NCBI GenBank assembly: GCA_026182355.1
Contig: JAPFBL010000168.1
Location: 1,067,501-1,131,500, forward strand
From: Hermatobates lingyangjiaoensis
Taxonomy: Eukaryota > Arthropoda > Insecta > Hemiptera > Hermatobatidae
Direction of reading: 5' to 3'
Length of the DNA stretch: 64,000 nucleotides
Made by a program: the position numbers and the translations under genes. Position 1 is the stretch's first letter; each line of letters opens with the position of its first letter. Shown here piece by piece: positions 53,155 through 63,089 of this stretch. Below the pieces are notes generated by a model. It saw nothing but the letters and a program-made list of their open reading frames with translations, was not told where the DNA came from and made no database searches.

Positions 53155-54245
53155 TATTCAACAAGTGCGAAGTCTCTGATATATAAGAAACTGTTTCCAG
53201 GGTTCTGATTATTATTATTACCCTCAAAATACTTGTTCTGTTTTATGAATTATAGTTTGCTTTAAATTGCCCTTGAAGTAGTTAAACGACTTGATGAGTA
53301 TGATCAGATAGGACTCTTACTGTTACTTGGTGGAACAGTTCAGTGACATGAAAGTCGTAAGTTGGAAAGAAAATAATTTTAACAAATTAGTGTCGCCATA
53401 TTTAATATGTCATTATAATTAAACGAACGGTATTCTTGAACAAAATATATACACTGGGAATTAGAAATAATGGTTCGAGGTAGGACACGAGTGAATGTGA
53501 AGGTCAGTTGTTTATTGTTAGTCAAGACCTTTAGGATTGACATTAATTAGTAATTAATTTTTTCAAGTTAATTAACACCACTGGAACTGGCTGAAGTAAT
53601 AGCAATAAGCGAAATACTAAGACTTACTAAAGACAAATAGAACTTTGGCAAATCGATTGTCCATGATACGCTGCTAAATCCATTCATTGAGGGTGATAAC
53701 CTTGAAGTTTTGCAATAATAACTAAGTAGAATGCATTAACCAATGAAATCTGACAAGCCTTTTGAATATAGAAGTCAAAGCAAAAGTCTCCACATAAAAT
53801 AATAAGGTTTCTTTTAGTTAATCAGTTATAACGTAACCAACACTTGATATTTAATATGGGATGTTTTCTTTGAGTTGTTTTTTATGTTGATGTTTGTTTG
53901 AGTTTTATTAAGAAAGAAAACTCAGTCTCCTTATTTTCCAATGAGATAAAGTAATCAACGAATAATTACGGACTGTTAGGAATTGACGACTTTTATAAGT
54001 GTAGATCATTTTTCTTTAACGAAAAAGATTTTGAATCAACATTCGCAGATCAATAGTTATGAAGTAATGGGCTATTTTATGTCGAAAATTCTTTTTCTTT
54101 TACTACCAAGACAACTCCTTTATCCTCCTTTGCTGATAGACAGATAATCACGTCAGAATACGTCAGATACATCGTCAGAATGCACATTATGTGTTTGGAA
54201 TGGGCAATTTTGTTAACTTTTCTTTTATGTGGAGATTTTTATAAA
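53155..54245. other. Unassigned AT-rich sequence
   Basis: No gene. 53785-53810 (aagtctccacataaaa) and 54228-54240 (tatgtggagattt) are HH-B-type border strings. Confidence 0.4.
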
Positions 54246-54250
54246 GTTGT

Positions 54251-54850
54251 AAGAAAAGCATGACTCGGTCTCCTTTTTTTCCAGTAACCTCAGTTCTCCT
54301 TTAGATATAACCTGAGGACAAACCTTTAGAGTTTGGAATGAATTGTCTTCTTAAAAGACATTACATTTTTAGAAACTTGCAAGAAAAGTATGACTCGGTG
54401 TCCTTTTACCAGTAAGCAAATGTAACCTGAAGACAAACCTTTAGGAGTTTGAAATGAATTGTCTTCTTAAAAGACATTACATTTTTAGAAACTTGCAAGA
54501 AAAGTATGACTCGGTGTCCTTTTACCAGTAAGTAAATGTAACCTGAGGACAAACCTTTAGGAGTTTGAAATGAATTGTCTTCTTAAAAGCTCTTCTATGT
54601 TGACAATTTTAGAAACTTTTAAGAAAAGTATGACTCGGTGTCCTTTTACCAGTAAGTAAATGTAACCTGAGGACAAACCTTTAGGAGTTTGAAATGAATT
54701 GTCTTCTTAAAAGCTCTTCTATGTTGACATTTTTAGAAACTTGCAAGAAAAGTATGACTCGGTGTCCTTTTACCAGTAAGTAAATGTAACCTGAGGACAA
54801 ACCTTTAGGAGTTTGAAATGAATTGTCTTCTTAAAAACTCTTCTATAAGG
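54251..54850 (+). repeat. Tandem array of hammerhead-bearing units, about five copies
   Basis: Units start aagaaaagtatgactcggtg at 54251, 54381, 54497, 54621 and 54745. CTGAGGA or CTGAAGA boxes lie at 54312, 54427, 54543, 54667 and 54791. Each is followed by C, AAAC-ctttagga-GTTT, GAA, ATGAAT (AT/AT, loop GA), T and G. Copy 1 has GTTTGGAATG, which breaks the GAA box. The variable part between units (aagacattacatttttagaa versus aagctcttctatgttgacat) explains the 115-124 bp spacing. Confidence 0.7.
54420..54465 (+). ncRNA. Hammerhead-like motif in array unit 2 (HH-G)
   Basis: CTGAAGA 54427-54433, extra C, stem II AAAC/GTTT around ctttagga, GAA 54451-54453, ATGAAT stem III, T54460 as H17. Stem I is weak (AC/GT). 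The same structure is in units 3-5. A-U-rich stems make activity uncertain. Confidence 0.5.
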
Positions 54851-54854
54851 ATAT

Positions 54855-56425
54855 TTTCTTTTTTATTTTGCGAAATTAAATTCTACTGTTTTCAATATGA
54901 TCCAACTTGCTTTATATTCTGTATCTAATTCACTTCATGGCCGAGAGTAGAGTAAAAATAATACCTTTAAGTATTAAACGAGTGATATAGAAATCAGATA
55001 AATAAATGGGGCAAGGTTTAATAATCGGCCTTTAATAAATACTGAACCTTGCAGGCGTATCAGTGAAAAGATCTCAGGAGAATATCGTCCGTTTTACTCT
55101 TTCTATCCTATTGCAGAAAACTAGGAAGCTTTTCAGTGTCATTAATACTGTTCAAGGATTTGCTGTTCACCTAGTCTTTATGAAAGGATATGCCCTGGTG
55201 TATAAGTGTTCTGCAAAATGAAAATGAAACTTTGTTGGTCTTATTGTTTCGAGAATTAAACTTTAAGAAAAGTCAGTGCAATGCTTACTAGCTGTTTTAT
55301 CTCAAAATAACTGTATTATTGAATTGAGTATAATAAAGATATAAGTTGTTATTATAACTTATATATAGCAAAATTAAAAAAAAAACTTTTAATACATGGA
55401 AAATTGATGCAAAGCGAAGATGGACCAATGAGGCACTCAGTATAGTTGATGCAGTATCTCTTTCCTCTTTATGAAAATTCACCTTTCTCCCCAAACATGG
55501 ACCTTGGTGTTTTTTCTCAATAGATGGAATGTGTGTATATATATGTTTGTTTTGCTTGTGTGGATTATATGTGCTACAGTTATAGGAAATTTGGAAATAT
55601 TGATCTTTGTTGACACACTTTTGAATTTTTCTCTACCTGATATTGTGAAGTACCAATACCATGACATTTTCAGTTTTAGTTCTATAGTACTCTATAGAAC
55701 TATAGTCCTCGAGGCCTGATAAAAACTATTACTTCTAGTGGTGTTACTTTATGTAGTTGTTCATTTAATAAAGTATTATTTTTTTTAAATAAATATTTCA
55801 ACTTTGACTTGCTCAACTGAAGACGTAGAAGGGGACTACAGTTTGAAACTCTTTAATATTGACATAGGCAGCTGTACTAACTTTTTATCAAAACTGGTCA
55901 TAGTAGTATGGTAGAGTTCAGTCTTCAAGTTAATAATTAAATTCAACTTAAATAATTGTTTTATAACTGATAGAGAATTTTAAAAGTCTCTGATTCTGGT
56001 TGCAGATATTTATGTCAAACTTAATAAAACTTTTAAAAATAGAATATTTTATTAAATCATTCTCAATATAATATACTAACAGTACATGTAATATGATTAA
56101 CTTGATTCACTACCTTCAATTTACCTCAAGTTAAGAACTGAATTGGTTAAGTAATTCAGGAATCGACGTGAATATTTCTTGTTCGGAACATATGTTGCAA
56201 GAGTAAAAATATTAAGAAACACATTACAATTAGTAGTTTTATAATTATTCTCGAATTAAGAAAGCTGTTTGTGTCCAACAAATACTAATAACGATAAGTT
56301 TAAATTCTAAATAGTAATTATTAATTGAAAAATGTTACTATCCTCGAGGAGTGCTAGTTTTCATATACCATTCTAGAACTACTAACATCGATAGGGGATG
56401 TTTTCTAATTTTAGATAGAGTTGAA
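54855..56425. other. Unassigned AT-rich sequence
   Basis: No gene. 56170-56400 is one member of a diverged pair with 57595-57780 (atgttgcaagagtaaaaat / atgtaacgcgagagtaaaac and ctaaatagtaattattaatt / ctaaatagtttttattaatt). Confidence 0.4.
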
Positions 56426-56429
56426 TGTG

Positions 56430-56604
56430 TCCAAATTCTGACATCGTACAGGCCTGGACCGAAGGTTTACGTCGTTTTCGAGGAATGACTTTGTCAGATC
56501 TACTCACCTCCCACGTGAATAAATCGAGTGCCAGAGTAGGCATCGAACCCTGGAACTACCAGTTCAGTGGTGAGCACGTTGACACTGTGCTAACCTGGTC
56601 CCCT
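56430..56604 (-). mobile_element. tRNA-headed SINE, 5' part
   Basis: Minus strand: ggggaccaggttagcacag, B-box-like agggttcgatgcc, cacgtgggaggtgagtagat. Ends in the body; no tail. Confidence 0.75.
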
Positions 56605-56609
56605 ATCTA

Positions 56610-58980
56610 TCAGCTTACTGTCAGTTTAAGAAATATCTATACGAAAGATATCATCCTAAGAAGAAACTCTTTATAGAAAATGCAGTACCATAGAAAATGT
56701 TTTATTTTACTACAGGCATCAAAGTTTACATATAGAACTATTTGCGGATATCGATGAAAAAATCTTAAGATCTCTTCTTAACCCTTTAAAAGGGCTGCAG
56801 GTTTTGGCCACACTGTATGTGTGATGCATACCTTTGAGCAATCAACATCACAAGGCGTACTGATCTGCAGTCGAATGAATAATTAAAGTTATTGAATAAT
56901 GATAAATGTTGGTCACTTGAAGAAGAGTGTATGCAGAACCAAAGTCCTTTTTTTCAACTTTCTGGTTTAAAATTTGCCCAATTCAATAGAAAAGAATAAA
57001 TAATTATTATAAATAGAGAATTGTTAATTTCTTATTATTTTATATTTTACATATATATAAGTAATACTGTAAAACGATTCCACAACCTAAATAATTTAAA
57101 TTTACAGAAATAATATAAATAAAAAAAGAACTATTATATGTCGACAGCATTTTGATTAGGTAGTCATTGTTTAAGTAAAAACCAAAGACTACATTGACTA
57201 CTTGAAATGTAGTCATTTAGGAATGACTACATTACAGGTAGTCATTCCTAACTAAATGGTCACCTTTTGGATTATTTAACCCTGTCTTTTTGTCTGCTAT
57301 ATTTATCAGTGCAAAGCTATAGTCATTTTCACTTGAATCAATACAAAGGCAAATGAGCCCTTGCTTGTAGAAACTACGACTCTACGACTCACATCTTTCT
57401 ACCTGATGACGAGACAGTCTAAATATGAGACTGAATTTTTATGGTCTATTCTTACTGTCAATTTAGTTTATTTAGCTCGTGAAATCGTTTTATTAATTAT
57501 TTGTTAATTATAAATATATATGTATGATTTGTTGATTTATATATTTTAGATGAGCAATATATCTTGCTCGAGAATTATTATGTATGTGATAATTTTCTGC
57601 ACATGTAACGCGAGAGTAAAACCATTGAACAACCCAAAATAAGAATTAATGGTTTTATAATGATTGTTATATTAGATAGCTGTTTAAGTGTTTGCAACAA
57701 ATTCTAATTATGATAAGATTCATTTCTAAATAGTTTTTATTAATTGAAAACGTTTAGATAGTAAGGGGATGTTTTAAATAATAATTAAAAGGAGCTGGGT
57801 GCACGAGTGTTTGGGTGTGTGCTAACCAAGCCTGGTCTACCCCTTATCTCTAGCTTATCACCGGCTTGTTTAACTAACACTCCATGTTTTCTAATCTTCC
57901 CTATAATCCTAGGCACACAAGGCCTGCACCAACACACTCTTAACTCTCCCACTTTTCAGGGTCTTAACGCTGGAAAATATTTCATTGTTCCAAATCCTTG
58001 AGTGACTTCAATTTTATTCATTGCCTACTTGTTTGTTTTACTCTCTTTTTATTTACTAAGCGGGTAGGATGTTTTAAATTTGCATATGTGTAGTTTTATT
58101 GCTGGATTCTTGTTTTTTTTTATTAATTGTGTGTGCGCTGAGGGGGGGGGGGTATTAATCATTGCGAAGTTATGTTAAACTTTGTAATGATTTCTCCTCC
58201 CCCCATCCCTACCCTACTCTCACATTCTGGTCTTCATACCTTTGCGGAGTTTTCCACTATCTTTCTCATAGTTTCATAGTCTCCTTTTTGAATTAATTAA
58301 CCCTCACTTTTTCTCTGTTATACTTACAAGTGTAAAACCTATACTCTATCTCTCTCACTTTGTGGTCATCACCTTTAAAAATATTGACAGTGATTCCTCA
58401 GTTATCGCTGGTTTTGGGAGCCAAAACGAACCTCGTAAAGGGTACAATTAGGAAGTAGCATTCCCTCCACAACTTTGGAATACTGAGTTGAGGTTTCGAC
58501 CAGGTAACCCATAAAAAGTTCAGCAACATTGGTTTGTTATTATATTTTTGCTCAAATTAGATTACTTTATTGACTGTTGTTTTCTTCAAATACATTTAGC
58601 TAAATAATTACCCTCGGGAGTCATTTGACCTCTCTCATTGTTCTTCAATTAGCCGGCATCGCTCTAGGTAGGGTGTAGCTCTCTCTCTCTCTCTCTCTCC
58701 TTTGCTTATTCAAGTTTTGACCACACCTGCAGTTGCCTAACTTCCCCTTTTTAAACCTTGAACCGGTCTTTGTAATTTGGCACCCGGTTACCAAAGCTTT
58801 GTTATTAAATGTCTGTTTCGCTATTTCATATGCATACCGTGTATCCATTTTTGTCCAATTGAATTTCAATTGAACATAAATTAATAGACATATACTTAGC
58901 TATACATATTTATATATTAATGAAGTCCATTTATCACTTTTTAAATATTACTTTCAATTTCTATTAATAACTTTTTGTTG
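56610..58980. other. Unassigned sequence
   Basis: Mostly AT-rich. A gtagtcattcctaa-type palindrome is at 57210-57255. 57790-58005 is C-rich without a gene. G-run at 58141-58151. (CT)n at 58678-58699. Confidence 0.4.
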
Positions 58981-58986
58981 TTGCAG

Positions 58987-59028
58987 GTAAGACAGGAACC
59001 TGAAAGGATCTGTGAGTTACTTCTTCAG
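58987..59028 (+). CDS. Candidate 42-nt coding microexon (tentative)
   Basis: Preceded by a T-rich tract ending ttttgttgttgcag and followed by GTAACA. The 42 nt are exactly 14 codons; only one frame is open and it reads VRQEPERICELLLQ, phase 0-0. Composition is GC-normal. No family is recognised. Chance remains possible, since short open AG..GT intervals are common. Confidence 0.3.
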
Positions 59029-59029
59029 G

Positions 59030-60160
59030 TAACAACATCATTATAAGGAAGTCCCAAATCTTTTCACGATTTCCAGATGCATGTCTTTATCACATTATTC
59101 CACTCGAATTTTAAAAATGATTCTAATTCCACCGTAACAACTTATTGACATTCAAGAAATAATTTTCAACTATCGAAAACATCGTTTTTATAATTTCTTT
59201 GATACTGGCGTATCTGAAACCCTGTGTTAATAATTTGACGCATCCTGTGTAAAAGTTTGCCTCCATATTTGGAATATACGAGTACGTTACTTAAAGGGTT
59301 AATGAAACCTTAGCGTTAATACATAAGAGTGTATTATTATTATTAAATGAAATTATCATTTGATATGTCTTTTGGATGCATAGAAGTTTATATATTTTAA
59401 ATAATATTTTTAAAATATTATTATGGTTTAATCTACATGTATCTTGTTTTGTATTAAGTGAAATAAATTATTAAATCATTATTAATTAACTTTTTTTGCA
59501 TCGATTTATAAGATATATGAATGTATCTTAATAAGTTTAATAAATAGAATCTGTAGTTTTAAATGCGAGCAAAGTTGTCCAGCTACGGGTCTGTAAGGTT
59601 GGTACTTCTGAAGCAAGCGCGTAATGGAATGGTTTGGGTAACACTGTGCCGCTAAAACTTCAATCATCCTCATTTAAAAAGGCTTTATTAAGCTGACTAA
59701 GCTCGATATTGTTTAATAACGAAATTATTGCTTTCTTTTGATCTTTTAATAGCAAGGAACATAAAAAGTTAATTGTGAAATAAAAGACAAGTTATGTTAT
59801 GTCTTTCTGTCATAACTTATATATATATGAGATTTAATAATGAAAGAAAACAGATTTAGTGTTAAGTTGATTTTAATTACTTTAAAACTTTTGAAACTGA
59901 AACTATTGCCAAATCAAGTTTAGAAACGGTGTATCTTGTTGAGTCAGGTCTGAGGAAAGGAACCTCACGATTAGTTATTTTCACTATTGCCTTAGTTAAT
60001 TGTAATAACTAGGGGTTTAATTCAAAAATGCAAACTTTAAGTTCTGTTGTTTCCTCAAAAACTCATTTATGCTACTTGAAAACTAATTATTAAAACTATA
60101 GATAGAGAACTAAAGTTGTTTTATCATTAAAACGAAAACTACGTGTTTCAAACACAAACA
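59030..60160. other. Unassigned AT-rich sequence
   Basis: No gene. ccagctacgggtctgtaagg near 59579-59598 is GC-normal but unassigned. Confidence 0.4.
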
Positions 60161-60165
60161 TTAGG

Positions 60166-60458
60166 TTAGGCTGCAGTGGTAGTCCCAGAAGAGAACACAC
60201 ATAGGCCGAACATTGGCCATTTGTGATACCATACTATGAAGATTCTACATTGGTAGCGTTAAACTTTTCCTAACTCAAGTGTATTTAGAGTAGGTATCTT
60301 TAACGGGTACCTGACATCGTACAGGTCCTTTTCGAGGGATAACGTGCTCAGATTTATTTACCTCCCGCGTAAATAAATCGAATACCAGACTAGGCATTGA
60401 ACCCCTGTTCTACCAGCCCTAACACGAGCACGTAAGCCACTAGGCTACACTGGCTTCA
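60166..60458 (-). mobile_element. tRNA-headed SINE, full length, tail-1 subtype
   Basis: Minus strand from gccagtgtagcctagtggct (head) through ggttcaatgcc to the tail ccactgcagcctaacctaat. Central deletion of about 20 bp in the body after cgtaca. Confidence 0.8.
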
Positions 60459-60459
60459 A

Positions 60460-61890
60460 CACGAACATTTCTTCAGATTTTATCAGCTTAGAGTAAAAAA
60501 GCAGAAACAGGAATGCGTTTTTAAACTTTTATTTTGTTGTGATCATGGTTCCTATTTTGTTTTTCAGTTTTATTTCTGTTTTTTTTTTTTAATTGCATTT
60601 TATTATCTCTGTGTATTAAAATTATTAGTTTTTTTTAATTTCCGTTTGTCTTGCTTAACTAATTGTTATAGTATTTGTCTATTATGTAATAAAGAATTTG
60701 GAATATTGATTTAAGCCAAATCACTGCGTACAAGAATCTGGCAAAAACGCCTTCCACATGCTTTAGTTACAGTAAATAAAACGGAAAAGTGCCTGAAAAA
60801 ACTTGAATTTATTGTTAGAAGCAAAGAATCGTTTTCTGTTGTGAAGAAGATGTTAGGTTATGTGATGCAGGGGGTAAGTCTATGTTGAACTAGGACACGA
60901 CTGGAGCGCTATTCATTGCAATCAGTGGCCAAGGTGTGGGGACGTGTTGAAGTATCCTACATATTGGAGGCATGCCCAGTTCTCTTAGTGATCGGAAAGC
61001 TTTCTGGTAACACTGTGTCAAGATTGGAATTATGTTGGCGCCCGGTGGTCGCTATACCGATATCTTATGGTATCTCAAAGAGGACCACACAGTATTCTAT
61101 CCTAAAACCTTTCTTATCCTGTAAGAAATTTGTATCCTAAAACCTCTAGTCGATGATTCCCCCTCACCTGATCGGCCCTACTCATTAGAATTAAGTTAAT
61201 TATTTTTTATTTTAAACAGTGTAAATTACGTTTAGGTGACTAGAACATTAAATACTAGCCAGTCCTCTTATATAACAGGATCTATTTTTATACACAAAAG
61301 GCATATTTCAAATTTATTTGTATTTAATTTCTTGGTATTTACTATTAAATTAGAATATTTATATTAGATATATAATAAGTCACACTTCGGTTGGGGAGAT
61401 AAACTAGTCTAAATCTTATACGTTTAAATTCAATTGTTGAAAGATAAGAATATATTCTATTAATAGTTATATAATTATTGTACAATACTATATATAAAAA
61501 AAGGACGAGAATAGTTTACCTGAAAGTAAACGAAATTTAAGAATATATTTACTCTTTAAAGGGTAAGATTATATAACATACTTTTCTAATCCCTAGCAGT
61601 CAGTCCAGCAAATAAGGAGGCTTACAATGTTATTACATATATATCTGGGAAGATCGTTCGGGAACAATAAACCACTCAATGTTTCTTAAAAAATATTACT
61701 TTTTTTAATTTCTTCAATTTATCTACAAAAATGTCATTCCTTTGTTCTAATCTTTTATCATAAAGTTCTGGCAAAGTCATAGAAATGTGTAACGAGTGAT
61801 GACAAGGAATCTTTAGTTGCTTTCTTCACCTCTAAAATTGCTTCCAAATTTCAAATTTGACATTGTTTAAGATTCTGAGGTAAAATAGAT
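60460..61890. other. Unassigned sequence with a GC-normal patch
   Basis: 60860-61140 is GC-normal; the 74-codon plus frame there (60916-61140) includes VSRLELCWRPVVAIPISYG, not recognised and without splice sites. The rest is AT-rich. Confidence 0.3.
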
Positions 61891-61894
61891 AAAC

Positions 61895-62222
61895 AAACAA
61901 AAGTCTCCACACAAATGAAATTTTATTCAACAACAACAACGCGTTTCGAACATTTTGTGTTCATCATCAGGAAGACACCAAGGATGTGGTGCTAAAGAGT
62001 TAGTCCAATGAAAACAACTCTTCACTGGGCTGAAGGGTTGGTGAAGAGTTGGACCAACCCTTCAGCACCACATTCTTGGTGTCTTCCTGATAATGAACAC
62101 AAAGTGTTCGAAACGCGTTGTTGTTGTTGAATAAAACTTCATTTGTGTGGAGACTTTTGTTTGTTCATCCATTTTACCTCAGAATGAGTAAATACCACAC
62201 AATTACGGATTGCAGAACTAAA
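61895..62222. mobile_element. Palindromic HH-B element, youngest-looking copy
   Basis: Arms acaaacaaaagtctccacac / gtgtggagacttttgtttgt and caacaacaacgcgtttcgaa / ttcgaaacgcgttgttgttg are almost perfect. The minus-arm hammerhead has CTGATGA, extra T, GAACA/TGTTC, GAA, ACGCGT, T, GTTG. The plus arm has CTGATAA in place of CTGATGA. The family flank gagtaaataccacacaatta follows. Confidence 0.8.
61938..61980 (-). ncRNA. Hammerhead ribozyme motif, HH-B type
   Basis: On the minus strand: CTGATGA, T, GAACA-caaaa-TGTTC, GAA, AC-GC-GT stem III, T as H17. Stem I pairing is weak close to the core. Confidence 0.6.
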
Positions 62223-62541
62223 GATTTTTTAAGATTATTGGGAGTAAAGTTGTTTTACTGAAATTTCGGAAATGTTAGTCCAAAGTTTACATTCTGAATC
62301 CCTGATTAATCATTCTCCCAAATATTGTCTCAGAACTGGTAATCTACCTGATTACGGTCCACAAACCACATTTTCTCATACCTTCTTGAACTCTGTCGCC
62401 ACTTACGAACTCTGCTTATTGGCCTGTGAATTATTGCTGCAGACACGTTTGTGATGTCAAAAACCGAATTTCTAAATATATTTCACAGTCGAAAAGTTTA
62501 TGAATAGTTTTGAGCATTTTGAACTGACGTTCTGAACAAGC

Positions 62542-62599
62542 ATGAAGTTCTGGTTATGGGTGCTTCCATGTTGTTTAGTGTTGGTGTGTCAGTCGTTAG
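62542..62599 (+). CDS. Candidate first coding exon with signal peptide (tentative)
   Basis: ATG at 62542 in context aagcATGaag opens MKFWLWVLPCCLVLVCQSL, a textbook secretory signal sequence (one Lys, hydrophobic core, Cys/Gln/Ser region). It is followed by G|GTACGG, a possible donor giving a phase-1 intron, as is common after signal-peptide exons. The frame continues to 62766 only into AT-rich, (TA)-containing sequence and the SINE, which looks intronic. The rest of the gene would lie downstream of the window. No family can be named. Confidence 0.4.
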
Positions 62600-62767
62600 G
62601 TACGGTGATTCGGACCTTACTTTCCCCTATAACTACCATAATATATATGAATATATCTATGATATATAATATCTGTGAATACCTCTCTCTTTTTATTTCT
62701 CATTCCAAACCAGCGTTTCTTTCTTTTTATATACTTGAAGTGATGTTTATATACTATTACCACTAAT

Positions 62768-63085
62768 TTCCCAGGTTAATCCAGTGGCAATGTGCTAGTC
62801 TCTGGACTGGTAGATCTGGGGTTCAATACCCACTTAGGTCCTTGATTTATTCACTCGGGAGATGAATAAGTCTCAGCACATCATCCCTCAGAGAGAACGT
62901 TAAGCCGTCGGGCTCGAGTCTGTACGATGTCAGGTACTCTTTAAAGATTCCTACATTAAAGGAAATTGAGTTAGATAAATTTAGAATGTTTTCCCATTGT
63001 AGAATGTTTTCATTGTGTGGTATTACAAAGGGCCAATGTTCGGCATGTGTGCGTATTATTTTGAGACTGCCACTGCGACTTAGCA
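62768..63085 (+). mobile_element. tRNA-headed SINE, full length, tail-1 subtype
   Basis: Head cccaggttaatccagtggca, B box ggggttcaatacc, body through gtctgtacgatgtcaggtac, then ccaatgttcggcatgtgtgc and the tail gactgccactgcgacttagc. An extra 20-bp repeat of tagaatgttttc lies in the body. Confidence 0.85.
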
Positions 63086-63089
63086 TGCT

